Counted from the stretch's first letter, positions 8,160 through 17,050 are shown. The stretch is DNA of 64,000 nucleotides from Clostridium sp. CAG:628 (GCA_000438415.1 FR902241.1:3380-67379); one strand, 5' to 3'. Notes: generated by a model not told the origin, from the sequence alone. A program made the numbers and translations.

Positions 8160-9617
8160 ATGGCTACAGAGTTTGGAATTATCTTAAATACTAAAAAAGA
8201 ACAAAATTTTATTAAAATAAATGTAGAAAACATATTTTTTGCTGAAAATAAGGTTATTAAAACAGGTGAATATAAAAATTTTGAATATACTAAATTACCT
8301 AAAAGGTACGTATACTATGAAAATTATAATATACCTTGTTATATATACAAAGATGGAAATAAAATAATAATTAATAAGAAATTTGATTACAATTTAGGAA
8401 TAGATGCCAACATAGATGTTCTAGCTAAAACGTGTATTGTATTTCTTAAATGTTATTTGGTTCTTGATAACGAATATAATTATTCATTATCACTTTCTAA
8501 AACCATAACTTTATCAAATGATGAAGAACACCAGGCATATGAATATTATGAAGACTGGATATTATCACAATTTAAGGAATATGAATTATTAAATAATAAA
8601 GAATTAATTAATGAAGAAATTAAAAATGAACAAATAAGTAAAAATATAGATGTTTTAAATATAATTAATAGTTTAAAAGAAAAGATTAAAGGTCAAAACG
8701 AAGCAATATATACTCTTGTACCAAATATTGTTTTAAATCAAAAACTAGTTACAACTAATAACATAGATTTAATAAAAACAAGTAAAAATAATATATTAAT
8801 TGATGGTAGTACGGGTACAGGAAAAACCCTTTTAACAACTGAAATAGGAAAACTACTTAACGTTCCATATATAGTAAGAAGTTCAACTAACTATAGTGGT
8901 GTCGGTTATGTCGGTGAAGATTTAAAGTCTCTTTTAGTAGACTTACTAAGAATTACGAACGGAGATCTTGAAAAAGCAAAAAGAGGAATTATATGTTTAG
9001 ATGAAATAGACAAACTTGCAGATACAACTTTAGAAATAAGAAAAGGTATTAGTCAAGAACTTCTAACATGGATAACAGGCACTAATATTAAATTAGTATA
9101 TAATAAAAAAGAATACAATTTTGATACTAGCTTGCTTACATTTATATTTATGGGTGCTTTTTCTAAAATGAGAACAAAAAAGAAAAATAATTCTATTGGC
9201 TTTAAAAGTGATATACCAAAAGAAGAATACTTAACAAAAGACTATGTAAGTTTTGGAATGAATCCAGAGTTCATGGGAAGAATGAGTACTATTGTAACAC
9301 TAAGAGACTTAGAATTAAAAGATTATAGTGATATATTAGTTAATTCCTCAATTAGTCCATTAAAAGCACTTATAGACATAGGAAATTTATATAATGTAGA
9401 AATAACTTACACTGAAGAATTTATTGACTTAGTAACAAATAATGCACTAAATAATGCTATTGGAGCAAGAGGTCTTCAAAGAGAAATTAATAAAGTAAGA
9501 AGCAAAATACTAATACCTATAATGACTAATCAAGTTAAAAGTATTACTTTAACAAGTGAGATGTTAAACGATAATTATATATTTGAAAAAGAAAAGACTT
9601 TAGAACTAAATCTATAA
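8160..9617 (+). CDS. ClpX-like AAA+ unfoldase with a non-canonical N-domain
   Basis: 485 residues. The AAA+ module (about 190-470) is ClpX-type: Walker A 'GSTGTGKT' (216-223), pore loop 'GYVG' (249-252), Walker B 'ICLDEID' (278-284), an 'IGF' loop (346-348) where ClpX docks on ClpP, and sensor-2 'GARG' near 435. The first 180 residues lack the four-cysteine zinc-binding domain of ClpX and are instead beta-rich then helical, with no recognised family. It is therefore probably a ClpP partner with its own substrate recognition. The start is the ATG at 8160 after GGGGAGTGG; an upstream TTG at 8106 is the -35 box. It lies alone on the plus strand next to pilus genes. Confidence 0.85.
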   Translation: MATEFGIILNTKKEQNFIKINVENIFFAENKVIKTGEYKNFEYTKLPKRYVYYENYNIPCYIYKDGNKIIINKKFDYNLGIDANIDVLAKTCIVFLKCYLVLDNEYNYSLSLSKTITLSNDEEHQAYEYYEDWILSQFKEYELLNNKELINEEIKNEQISKNIDVLNIINSLKEKIKGQNEAIYTLVPNIVLNQKLVTTNNIDLIKTSKNNILIDGSTGTGKTLLTTEIGKLLNVPYIVRSSTNYSGVGYVGEDLKSLLVDLLRITNGDLEKAKRGIICLDEIDKLADTTLEIRKGISQELLTWITGTNIKLVYNKKEYNFDTSLLTFIFMGAFSKMRTKKKNNSIGFKSDIPKEEYLTKDYVSFGMNPEFMGRMSTIVTLRDLELKDYSDILVNSSISPLKALIDIGNLYNVEITYTEEFIDLVTNNALNNAIGARGLQREINKVRSKILIPIMTNQVKSITLTSEMLNDNYIFEKEKTLELNL

Positions 9618-9623
9618 GTCTTT
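9593..9623. terminator. Bidirectional terminator between the ClpX-like gene and the CDP-alcohol transferase
   Basis: AAAGACTT (9593-9600) pairs with AAGTCTTT (9616-9623). T-runs follow on both strands, and the genes converge here. Confidence 0.8.
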
Positions 9624-9624
9624 T

Positions 9625-10320
9625 TTATTTATAAAGTAACTCTTTTAATTTTTTATCTCTATTTTTAACATAAAACTCTCTATCAGTTAAAAGAACAATT
9701 ATATCCATAAAAGGTAAAAGTTCTTTCTTATTAAGTTTTTGATACTTTATTTGCTTAATACTCTTTTTCTTATAATCACACAAAGTTAAAACATCTAAAC
9801 AAATCATAATACCTACTAAAATATAATTTATTCCTAAGTTATTATGTATAATAAAATTTGCAAACTTATTTGGTAAATAATTTATATAAATATCACTTCC
9901 TAAAAGTAAATACATAACTATTATAGAAATATCTTGCAAAATTGTTTTTGCTCTTCCTAAACTACTAGTTTTAATATTCTTGTTATCTTTAAAACTAAGT
10001 GTATTAATTACAAATATTGTAAATTCTAAAAATAATACTATTAGAATGACTGGATAATAATATGTGAGAAGTCCAAGTAAAACAAAAGCAAAAAGTTTAT
10101 CACTCACAGCATCCATTAATCCACCCAAAAACGTTTCAACTTTTAATTTTCTAGAAAGGAATCCATCTAACATATCAGTTAAAAATAATATTAGTATTAA
10201 TAAGCCAAGAGATTTAACTCCATACTTAAAATAGATTATAGGTATTAATATAGAACCTATAAATCTACTAAAAGTTATCAAATTAACAAGCACTAGTTTT
10301 AAATAATATATCTTTTTCAT
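9625..10320 (-). CDS. CDP-alcohol phosphatidyltransferase family protein
   Basis: 231 residues with several membrane helices. It carries the family signature DG(x2)SR(x8)G(x3)D(x3)D in 'DMLDGFLSRKL' followed by 'LGGLMDAVSD', the metal- and CDP-binding site. These enzymes join a CDP-activated lipid (CDP-diacylglycerol) to an alcohol such as glycerol-3-phosphate in the membrane, so a PgsA-like role in phospholipid synthesis is possible. However, the sequence around the motif and the longer C-terminal tail leave the acceptor open. Upstream of it on the same strand is a polysaccharide deacetylase gene. Confidence 0.85.
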   Translation of the reverse strand: MKKIYYLKLVLVNLITFSRFIGSILIPIIYFKYGVKSLGLLILILFLTDMLDGFLSRKLKVETFLGGLMDAVSDKLFAFVLLGLLTYYYPVILIVLFLEFTIFVINTLSFKDNKNIKTSSLGRAKTILQDISIIVMYLLLGSDIYINYLPNKFANFIIHNNLGINYILVGIMICLDVLTLCDYKKKSIKQIKYQKLNKKELLPFMDIIVLLTDREFYVKNRDKKLKELLYK

Positions 10321-10357
10321 AACTAAATTATAACAAATATTTACTTTTATGTAAACA

Positions 10358-11509
10358 CTATCTAAAACTATAATACTTTGTTTTATTTTCTAAAGTATAC
10401 CCTTTACTACTTGCTAGTTCACTAACAGTTGTAACGGTATATCCCATTTCTTTTAATTCAGGTAAGACTTTCTTTAAAGCCTCCAAACTCGTTATATACA
10501 CATCATGCATTAAAACAATACTACCATCTTTAATATTATTAATAATATTTTTATAGACTATTTCTTCATCTTTATACAGCCAGTCATACGAATCAATATC
10601 CCACATAATAATAGGATAATTTATTCTATCTAGTATATTCTTTTCTAAGTTACCATATGGTGGTCTAAATAATTTAATAGATTCTTTAGTTATTTCATTA
10701 AAAATAATACTTGTACTATTAACTTCACTATCAATTTCCTTATCACCTAAAATATTTAAATTCTTATGACTATATGAGTGAGAAGCCACCTCCATTCCAT
10801 TATTTAACAAATACTCCACTACACCTTGATTATATTTTATTCTATTTCCTAGTTCAAAAAAAGTAGCTTTAAACCCATACTCATTTAAAGTATTTACAAA
10901 GTCTTTTGTATATATGCTTGGTCCATCATCAAAAGTAAAAGCAACCATTTTTTTATTAATAAGTTCACTATTTGTTTCTATAGTATCATTTAATACTATA
11001 TATACTTCATACTTAGTATTAACACATCCAAAATAAATAAAAATATTATCTTCACAAATTTTTAAATATGTACTATTAAACTTATCATTTAGTATACTTT
11101 CATAAATAGTATTACTATATTTATTCCTAATTTTATTAAGTATTAAATCATTTAACAAATCATAATTAATTATCTCATTATTATTAATTAACTCTCTTTT
11201 TCTAATATTATAGTTAATACTCTTATAATAATAATTTTTATTTTTCTTAAGACAAATAAACACATTAACCAAATCATTAATCTGATAAACACTATATTGA
11301 ATAGAATATTCCCCTTTAAAATTATTTAAAAAATTTTTTATTTCTTTATTAATTACTTTATTATTAAAATATGGATATTCTATTTTATTGTAACTTTTAA
11401 TTTCATAACTAATACTTTCTATTTCTTCTTGAAACATAAATCTTTTAATTATAATTATTATTAAAAATAATGTAATAATACCAATTATATAACACATAAT
11501 TTTCTTCAT
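10358..11509 (-). CDS. Membrane-anchored polysaccharide deacetylase (NodB domain)
   Basis: 383 residues. An N-terminal uncleaved anchor helix (about residues 5-23) is followed by an about 165-residue Asn/Lys-rich extracellular part and a C-terminal NodB domain. Catalytic motifs are all present: 'FTFDDGP' (metal-binding Asp), 'SHSYSH' (two His), 'RPPYG' and 'IVLMHD'. Such enzymes remove acetyl groups from peptidoglycan or other cell-surface polysaccharide, often giving lysozyme resistance (PgdA type). The substrate is inferred. Confidence 0.92.
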   Translation of the reverse strand: MKKIMCYIIGIITLFLIIIIIKRFMFQEEIESISYEIKSYNKIEYPYFNNKVINKEIKNFLNNFKGEYSIQYSVYQINDLVNVFICLKKNKNYYYKSINYNIRKRELINNNEIINYDLLNDLILNKIRNKYSNTIYESILNDKFNSTYLKICEDNIFIYFGCVNTKYEVYIVLNDTIETNSELINKKMVAFTFDDGPSIYTKDFVNTLNEYGFKATFFELGNRIKYNQGVVEYLLNNGMEVASHSYSHKNLNILGDKEIDSEVNSTSIIFNEITKESIKLFRPPYGNLEKNILDRINYPIIMWDIDSYDWLYKDEEIVYKNIINNIKDGSIVLMHDVYITSLEALKKVLPELKEMGYTVTTVSELASSKGYTLENKTKYYSFR

Positions 11510-11530
11510 ACCAAATTATATGAAAAAAAG

Positions 11531-11950
11531 TTACTTCTTAGTAACCTTCTTCTTTGTAGTTTTATCAGTTTTTAATAAATCTCTTATTTCACTTAATAAT
11601 ATAACTTCTTCACTAGGTGTTTTAATTTTTTCTTTATTTTCATTCTTTTCTTGTTTCTTCTTAAATCTATTAATTATCTTAATAACTGTAAACAAACAAA
11701 ATGCTACAATCAAGAAATCTACTACATTCTGTAAGAAACTTCCATACATAATTTTAGCATTACCCACTTTAATACTTAGATTAGTAAAGTCATGTCCCCC
11801 AATTATTATACCTATTAAAGGCATCATTACATCATTTACTAAACTAGATACTATTTTAGAAAATGCTCCACCTATAATAACACCAACTGCCATATCAAGT
11901 ACATTACCTTTACTAATAAACTCTTTAAACTCACTAATAAACTTCTTCAT
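11531..11950 (-). CDS. mscL: Large-conductance mechanosensitive channel MscL
   Basis: 139 residues. The N-terminus has 'FKEFISKGNVLDMAVGVIIG', the strongly conserved S1 helix and first membrane helix, then 'ALVNDVMMPLIG'-like residues and a second helix near residues 68-90, ending in a charged cytoplasmic tail ('EEVILLSEIRDLL'). It opens under membrane tension to release solutes on osmotic downshock. Normal length for the family. Confidence 0.97.
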   Translation of the reverse strand: MKKFISEFKEFISKGNVLDMAVGVIIGGAFSKIVSSLVNDVMMPLIGIIIGGHDFTNLSIKVGNAKIMYGSFLQNVVDFLIVAFCLFTVIKIINRFKKKQEKNENKEKIKTPSEEVILLSEIRDLLKTDKTTKKKVTKK

Positions 11951-12048
11951 TACTCACATGTAAATCCAGTTTTTGGACCCTCCTTTTTTTACTCTCCTCA
12001 TTTTCTAATAACATTGTATCAAAAATAATTAATCAGGTAAAGTGTTTT

Positions 12049-12846
12049 CTAAAAAATATGACTATTAAAACATTTTTTATTTCTAGCAATATATTTGTCA
12101 TAATCAAACTCGAATTTCTTATCAAATAATTCCGAAATATAATATCTAGATATTTTAAAAACCATATTCTTGTTCTGTTGTCTACCAATTCTTTCTCCAC
12201 TTCTTGCCACTCTTCCACATAGATTAATAGATATTTTCCCGTCTTCAAGTAAACACAAGAATTTTTCAAAAGATTTAATTCTATAAATTGAAATTTTATA
12301 ATACCTAAAAAACAGATTTCCATATTCTTTCTTTTTACTAGCACAAACAAAACACAAATTTGTAAGTTTTGCTAAAATTCTTTTTTTTAATGAATAAAAA
12401 TTAACATATGATATCTTTTCAATTATGTTTTTATTCTTGTCATATATAAGTAAATATATTTTTTTATCTTTTCTATTTACATCAAATTGAAAATAGTTTT
12501 CATAAATTAAAGTCATCTTATTTGCATATACATTTCCTTGTAATAAATATTTACTTTTAAACTCACTATCAGGTTTTCCATAAGTCAAAAGCAATCTTCT
12601 CATTTCAAAATCTGTGGGTCCATCAAATGATTTTGCAAATAAAGAGATTGGAAATCTGCTAAATCTAGTTTTGCATTTAATTTCTATATTTTTATAGTCT
12701 GGCAAAAATGAACTATCAGGACTCTTTCCTAGTTCATCTTCAAAAGTGAGACCAACAGAATTATCACTATTATTTATACCCTTTATATATCCTTTTTCCG
12801 CTATTTTTAAAAATTTAGTAATTAATTTCTTTTCTATTTTTTCCAT
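12049..12846 (-). CDS. MvaI/BcnI-family restriction endonuclease-like protein
   Basis: 265 residues. The N-terminal region reads 'GLTFEDELG' and then 'PDYKNIEIKCK', matching the E...PD...EIK catalytic pattern of the MvaI/BcnI nuclease family, followed by 'PISLFAKS'. The C-terminal half has 'GRVARSGERIG', a basic segment. Those enzymes cut pyrimidine/GC-rich 5-bp sites. No methyltransferase gene is adjacent in either direction, so it is an orphan here. No Shine-Dalgarno is seen; a TATAAT at 12860-12855 lies only 8 bases before the ATG, suggesting a leaderless mRNA. Family call is by motif. Confidence 0.7.
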   Translation of the reverse strand: MEKIEKKLITKFLKIAEKGYIKGINNSDNSVGLTFEDELGKSPDSSFLPDYKNIEIKCKTRFSRFPISLFAKSFDGPTDFEMRRLLLTYGKPDSEFKSKYLLQGNVYANKMTLIYENYFQFDVNRKDKKIYLLIYDKNKNIIEKISYVNFYSLKKRILAKLTNLCFVCASKKKEYGNLFFRYYKISIYRIKSFEKFLCLLEDGKISINLCGRVARSGERIGRQQNKNMVFKISRYYISELFDKKFEFDYDKYIARNKKCFNSHIF

Positions 12847-13108
12847 ATTTATTCTATTATATGTTTTTTATGAATTGATAAAAATAGTAAGGATACTATA
12901 TATAATATCATTTTTTAATTAATATTTCTAGTATTTTTTAACATTTATTTAACATTTATAATATAAAACTAAAAATTATTAAGTCTTACATTTTTTAATA
13001 TTTTATTAGCTTTGCTTTGTTTACAGCAAATCTTCAGTTGGTTATTTAATGTAAAGAATAAATACTTATTAAAACAAACTTTTTGTTAGCTTAAAAAGGG
13101 CGGCCACC
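12847..13108. other. AT-rich intergenic region without a gene
   Basis: No open frame, tRNA or strong hairpin recognised. It contains short direct repeats of TTTAACATTTA near 12940-12960, and at its left end the TATAAT (12860-12855, minus strand) upstream of the endonuclease gene. Confidence 0.4.
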
Positions 13109-13134
13109 AAAAAAAAGAACTCCAAAGAGTTCCG
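13109..13134 (-). terminator. Terminator of the tRNA pair
   Basis: GAACTC (13117-13122) pairs with GAGTTC (13127-13132). Eight T follow on the minus strand, just past the tRNA-Leu 3' end. Confidence 0.85.
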
Positions 13135-13144
13135 ATTTTTTTCT

Positions 13145-13229
13145 TGGTGCGCGCGAAGGGACTTGAACCCCCATGGATTTCTCCGCTAGATCCTAAGTCT
13201 AGTGCGTCTGCCAATTTCGCCACGCGCGC
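13145..13229 (-). tRNA. tRNA-Leu (anticodon TAG)
   Basis: 85 nt with encoded CCA. The acceptor stem is 13223-13229 with 13149-13155, and the GCGCGCG stem is unusually GC-rich. The D-arm has the Leu-type 'TTGGCAGACGC', the anticodon loop is CTTAGGA, there is a long variable arm (class II tRNA), and the T-arm contains TTCAAGT. Reads CUA codons. Transcribed after the CAU tRNA from one promoter further right. Confidence 0.95.
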
Positions 13230-13233
13230 GCAC

Positions 13234-13310
13234 TGGTGGACCCTGCAGGACTCGAACCTGCGACCGCCCGGTTATGAGCCGGATGCTCTAACCAACTGAG
13301 CTAAGGGTCC
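13234..13310 (-). tRNA. tRNA with anticodon CAT (Ile2 or elongator Met)
   Basis: 77 nt with encoded CCA. Acceptor GGACCC pairs with GGGTCC, the D-arm is AGCTCAGTTGGTTAGAGC, the anticodon loop is CTCATAA, and the T-loop is TTCGAGT. The acceptor and anticodon stem (GGACC.. with CGGCTCATAACCG) look most like the Bacillus tRNA whose CAU is changed to lysidine-AU (Ile2), but elongator Met cannot be excluded. It is not the initiator type because it lacks the three G-C pairs at the anticodon stem base. Confidence 0.9.
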
Positions 13311-13393
13311 AACGACTATTTAATCATACAATAAATTTTTTAAAAATGCAAGTACTTTTTAACAAAAAGTATAGAAAAATAAAAAAAGAGGAA

Positions 13394-13816
13394 TTATTTA
13401 TCCTCTAATCTACTTAATAAATCAATTTTAAACATTTCTTTTTGAGCATTTGCTTTAGAAATCATAATACCCTTATAAGCAGTTAACTCAGATTTATGTC
13501 CATCCATTAAAATATCTTTTGGTTCAAGTCCAGTTAACATAACAACGTTTTGATCTTTATAAACAGTATAACTTAACTTAACTTTACCATACACTTTAAC
13601 AAATAAATTATCTGTAGGTAATTGTAACTCATAATTTTCAGTTTGATCATGTTTATTAATTCCAACTAATTCTCCTAAAAATTCACCTTTTCTTAAACTT
13701 GGATAAAAATCAAACATCAATTTCTTATAAGCCATCATGTTATATTTTTTTAAACTTCTTTCTAATTTTTTAAAATTATTTTCATCTAAATAATCTAATA
13801 AATATCTACCTTTCAT
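13394..13816 (-). CDS. Conserved-looking hypothetical protein
   Basis: 140 residues from the ATG at 13816, which has GGGGG at good spacing; an in-frame ATG five codons earlier overlaps that ribosome site. Soluble, alternating basic and acidic, no Cys. It starts with a helical basic segment ('ENNFKKLERSLKKYNMM'), then a beta-rich part with 'LRKGEFLGELVGI' and 'LTGLEPKDILMDGH'. I do not recognise a family. It is a single gene downstream of the dnaB-dnaI block and upstream of the tRNAs, all on the minus strand. Confidence 0.65.
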   Translation of the reverse strand: MKGRYLLDYLDENNFKKLERSLKKYNMMAYKKLMFDFYPSLRKGEFLGELVGINKHDQTENYELQLPTDNLFVKVYGKVKLSYTVYKDQNVVMLTGLEPKDILMDGHKSELTAYKGIMISKANAQKEMFKIDLLSRLEDK

Positions 13817-13971
13817 TTTTTCTACCCCCATTTACTGATATAATTATACCAAATTAAATACATTTTGTCAACACTTTTGTATCATTTTAAATACAACTAG
13901 ATATTAAACATTATATTATCTTAATCAAATGCAATTAAACCATATTTAGTACATTTAATAAATATAAATGG

Positions 13972-14172
13972 TTAACCTCTGTTAACCACTATACCTTCCT
14001 CTATCTCATTATACTTTAGTCTTTCAGTATTTATAAGTCCATTAAGTTCAATAATTCTCTTTTTAATACCTCTAATTTCTTCTGCACTTTTTGCTCTTTT
14101 CAAACTTTTATTTAAAAGTTGCTTTTCTCTAACATACTCATTTATTTTACTATCAATATCTCTTAAATTCAT
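13972..14172 (-). CDS. Small coiled-coil protein after dnaI
   Basis: 66 residues, almost entirely one charged helix with heptad-like spacing ('INEYVREKQLLNKSLKRAK', 'IKKRIIELNGLINTERLKY'). It starts two bases after the dnaI stop codon, so it is translated from the dnaB-dnaI mRNA. No family recognised. A role with the helicase loader is only suggested by position. Confidence 0.6.
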   Translation of the reverse strand: MNLRDIDSKINEYVREKQLLNKSLKRAKSAEEIRGIKKRIIELNGLINTERLKYNEIEEGIVVNRG

Positions 14173-14174
14173 AA

Positions 14175-15083
14175 CTAGCTCCTATTTCTTTTGCTTTCAC
14201 CAATTAAACTTATAGGCACACAAAGTTCTTTTATTCTTTCAATTATTCTCCTAGCCTTTATTTTATCAATACCACTACTAGTTTCACTTAAATGTTGTTC
14301 AAGTTCATCTAACGAGAAATTAGAAGTAAAGAATGTAGTTTTCTTATTATCCATTCTACTTTGAAGTAAACTACCAAGTACCTCATCTCTTGCCCAAGGT
14401 GTATTATTTTCAGCACCAATATCATCAATTAAAAGTACATCACACATCTCAAGTTCATTATACATTTGTTCAAAAGACTCATTTTTACTATTAAAAGAAT
14501 CCTTAAGTCTCTTAAGTAAATTTGGATAATAAACACTCACACATTTATAATTTTTTCTACTAAGTTCATTAAGCACAGCATTCATTATATAACTTTTACC
14601 ACTTCCAAACGAACCATTCAAATATATACCTTTTTTATTTTTAGGATCACTCATAAATTCCTTGACATATTTAAGAAGTGTAGTTCTAGCATTATCATCT
14701 ATATAAATATCTTTCATTCTAGCTTCCTTTAACTTAGAAGAAGTTTCATAATAAACAACATTACTTTTATATTTATCATGTTCTTTTTTATATTTACAAG
14801 GAGTATAAGAAAAAATAAGAGCATCACCCTTTTTTGAAGGAAAATTAACATACCCACATACATCATTCAAACAAGTTTTCAAATTCTTACAATTTTTACA
14901 ATTCTTAAGTTCTCTAACTGTACTTTCTAACTTAGTTGTATATTTAACAATTTCTTCTTTTGGCATATCTAATCTATAAACTAAATTAGCAAATTCCTTA
15001 TCTTCCATAGCAATATTAAAATTCTTCAAATTCAAACTCTTAACATCATTACTAATTTTAAAAAGATTATTTATATTATTCAT
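14175..15083 (-). CDS. dnaI: Primosomal helicase loader DnaI
   Basis: 302 residues. The N-terminal domain contains clustered Cys ('NCKNCKNLKTC' and a later Cys), the zinc site of Bacillus DnaI. The C-terminal AAA+ domain has Walker A 'GSFGSGKS', Walker B 'VLLIDDIGAE' and the DnaC/DnaI signature 'TTFFTSNFSLDELE'. It loads the replicative helicase onto DNA at origins and restarted forks, working with DnaB/DnaD. It overlaps the upstream dnaB gene by four bases (ATGA type). Confidence 0.94.
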   Translation of the reverse strand: MNNINNLFKISNDVKSLNLKNFNIAMEDKEFANLVYRLDMPKEEIVKYTTKLESTVRELKNCKNCKNLKTCLNDVCGYVNFPSKKGDALIFSYTPCKYKKEHDKYKSNVVYYETSSKLKEARMKDIYIDDNARTTLLKYVKEFMSDPKNKKGIYLNGSFGSGKSYIMNAVLNELSRKNYKCVSVYYPNLLKRLKDSFNSKNESFEQMYNELEMCDVLLIDDIGAENNTPWARDEVLGSLLQSRMDNKKTTFFTSNFSLDELEQHLSETSSGIDKIKARRIIERIKELCVPISLIGESKRNRS

Positions 15084-16369
15084 ACATACTCCTTCAAAAA
15101 GTCTTCTAATTCCTCTTTAGTTTCACTACTAAGTTCTTCTTTTTCTAAATTTTTATTAAACCAGTCAGGTGTAGTTTCTTCTTTCTTAGTCTTAACCGGT
15201 TTTATTTTCTTAAATTTCTTATGGCTTTTTTCTGCATATTCCATAGCCTCTTTAGCAGTTTCCAAATTAGCCCTTTTCCACTCACCAGCGACTACTTCTA
15301 CATAGCTTTTAACTAGTCTATTATTTTGAGTTTTTAAAATATAATCAATAAGAACATTACATACTGCAGGATTAAACTTCAAATCCACAATAAGCATTTC
15401 AAGTATTTTCATATCTCTTTCAGTAGGTCTAACACCTTTATATTTACTCTTTAAAAAATCATAAGGCTTAGTCGTTTCAAACACTTTAATAATTCTCCCC
15501 TTTAAGGAATTATCTCCCACTGGACTTCTTAAATAATCAGGCTGACTTTTAAATATTAAACTAGGTAATCTTCCATCATGATTAAATTCATAATATTTTC
15601 TAACATTAGTTTTAAGTTCTTCCCTATCAATTAAACCTTTTTCATTTATTGAAATTTTAATAATATCCCCCATTTTAAGTGGATCAAGTTCATACAAAAA
15701 AGCTAAATTCGTAATAAGTTCTTTAATAGATTTAGTTAATGCTTTTTCATTTAAAAAGTTTTTAGGTATCCCACTTAACAGAGCATCAAAATCAAACATC
15801 GTATCATATTCAAGATTTCTTTTAACTTTACAAGCTATCTCGTCATCATTAGTAAGCTCAAGATTTGTATAACTTCTACTTTTAAATGTCATATCAAAAG
15901 GACTAGTTATATCTTTATAGCCAGACAAGTTTAAAGAAGGAATTTTGAAATAAGATTTAATTCTTAAATATTCTTCTTTTCCAACATTATTATATAAAAC
16001 CATATTAAATATTGGATGATTAAAGAATTCACTTACACTTAAAGGACTAAATAATTCATACACATATGAGTTAACACTGCCTTCTTTAACATAAGTTTTA
16101 ACAAGTCCCACACCTTCTAACTTAATTCTAGCCTCTTTAATATTATCTAATGTATCACCTAAATTAGTCATTAAATGATGATGAGTTAATTCTGTACTAA
16201 CATAATTATTAGCCTTAAGTTCATTATAAAGTGTATTATAAAGTGTTATACTAGTATTACCTATTATAGGCATATAAAGCATGTTTAAAACAAGTTTATC
16301 ACTTTCATTTAATAAACTTTTATTAACAACTTGATATATATCTGCAGGTAACAAAGTAACACTATTCAT
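15080..16369 (-). CDS. dnaB: Replication initiation/membrane attachment protein DnaB (Bacillus type)
   Basis: 429 residues from the ATG at 16369 (GGTGG upstream). The N-terminal winged-helix part begins 'LLPADIYQVVNKSLL' and 'LVLNMLYMPIIGNTSITLYN', as in Firmicute DnaB. The C-terminal half holds the DnaB/DnaD helical domain ('LKFNPAVCNVLIDYIL' and 'SYVEVVAGEWKRANLETAKEA'). With DnaI it loads the replicative helicase. The C-terminal tail is acidic and Lys-rich. Length is usual. Confidence 0.93.
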   Translation of the reverse strand: MNSVTLLPADIYQVVNKSLLNESDKLVLNMLYMPIIGNTSITLYNTLYNELKANNYVSTELTHHHLMTNLGDTLDNIKEARIKLEGVGLVKTYVKEGSVNSYVYELFSPLSVSEFFNHPIFNMVLYNNVGKEEYLRIKSYFKIPSLNLSGYKDITSPFDMTFKSRSYTNLELTNDDEIACKVKRNLEYDTMFDFDALLSGIPKNFLNEKALTKSIKELITNLAFLYELDPLKMGDIIKISINEKGLIDREELKTNVRKYYEFNHDGRLPSLIFKSQPDYLRSPVGDNSLKGRIIKVFETTKPYDFLKSKYKGVRPTERDMKILEMLIVDLKFNPAVCNVLIDYILKTQNNRLVKSYVEVVAGEWKRANLETAKEAMEYAEKSHKKFKKIKPVKTKKEETTPDWFNKNLEKEELSSETKEELEDFLKEYV

Positions 16370-16470
16370 AATAACCACCATATGTATATTTTATATTAAA
16401 GAAGTAAATAAAACAAGTGATTTTTAACTTATTTTTTAATTAATTATAAAGTGTATTTTTATAAATACAA

Positions 16471-16506
16471 AAGAGAAAAATTTAATTAATTTTAAATCTT
16501 TCTCTT
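16471..16506 (-). terminator. Terminator after the CptN-like toxin gene
   Basis: AGAGAAA and TTTCTCT form the base of a long stem with a TTTAA-rich upper part. A T-rich tail follows on the minus strand. Confidence 0.7.
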
Positions 16507-16514
16507 AAAATCAG

Positions 16515-16985
16515 TTATTTATTTAATTCATTTAACATCTTTTCTTTTAATGTATCTATATCAGCAAAGAATAAATTAACGCCTTCTTTTTTCATGGCTA
16601 ACAAAGAATTAAAATCTTCAAGTATTTTATCTTTTAAATTGTCAGCAACTCTAACTGGAGCACCATTTATAGTATGTACGTGATCTATATATTTTTCCAA
16701 TGTAGGAAATGCATTTTGAAGTAAAATTACCGACTTTTTACTTGCAATCCGACCTATTAAAATAGACTTACAACTTCCATACTTTTTAATTTTTTTATCA
16801 ATTATAGGCTGATATTTTTGTACCTTGCTACTTAGTGGTATAAACCATAAAATGTCATTATCACGAATAGTAAAATATGTAGGTCTTGTTTTACCATTCT
16901 CATGATTTATAATTAGTCCTTTATCATTTACAACATCAAAAAACTCGTCTTTAATATGGTAAATGTAGCCTGTTTGTACTTGCAT
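16515..16985 (-). CDS. Type III toxin-antitoxin endoribonuclease toxin (CptN/ToxN superfamily)
   Basis: 156 residues. The N-terminus 'GYIYHIKDEFFDVVND', then 'RPTYF' and 'ILWFIPLSSKVQKYQ', and 'YIDHVHTINGAPVRV' fit the CptN branch of ToxN-like RNases as I remember it: the strand-rich core with 'RP', then 'PLSS' followed by a Lys-rich helix. The gene is preceded by AGGAGG, a terminator (17018-17050), and a repeat RNA (17060-17175), which is the diagnostic layout of a type III module. In these systems the toxin cuts its own antitoxin RNA into repeat units that wrap around it. Alternative: a related ToxN/TenpN subgroup. Confidence 0.8.
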   Translation of the reverse strand: MQVQTGYIYHIKDEFFDVVNDKGLIINHENGKTRPTYFTIRDNDILWFIPLSSKVQKYQPIIDKKIKKYGSCKSILIGRIASKKSVILLQNAFPTLEKYIDHVHTINGAPVRVADNLKDKILEDFNSLLAMKKEGVNLFFADIDTLKEKMLNELNK

Positions 16986-17017
16986 ATTATCGCCTCCTAA
17001 AATTATTTTATCATAAT

Positions 17018-17050
17018 CAAAAAGAAAACTCCATCAAATATAGGAGTTTT
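17018..17050 (-). terminator. Terminator between antitoxin RNA and toxin gene
   Basis: AAAACTCC (17025-17032) and GGAGTTTT (17043-17050) form an 8-bp stem, then CTTTTTG on the minus strand. It is placed as in other type III loci, where leaky termination keeps RNA in excess over toxin. Confidence 0.85.

Noticed and set aside
11520..11963. 147-residue plus-strand open frame opposite mscL
   Set aside because: Antisense shadow of mscL; no ribosome site or family similarity.
12033..12350. 105-residue minus-strand open frame inside the endonuclease gene
   Set aside because: Out-of-frame shadow of the MvaI/BcnI-like gene; composition is not protein-like.
13234..13310. Initiator tRNA-fMet
   Set aside because: The anticodon is CAT, but the three G-C pairs at the base of the anticodon stem and the unpaired acceptor end of initiators are absent.
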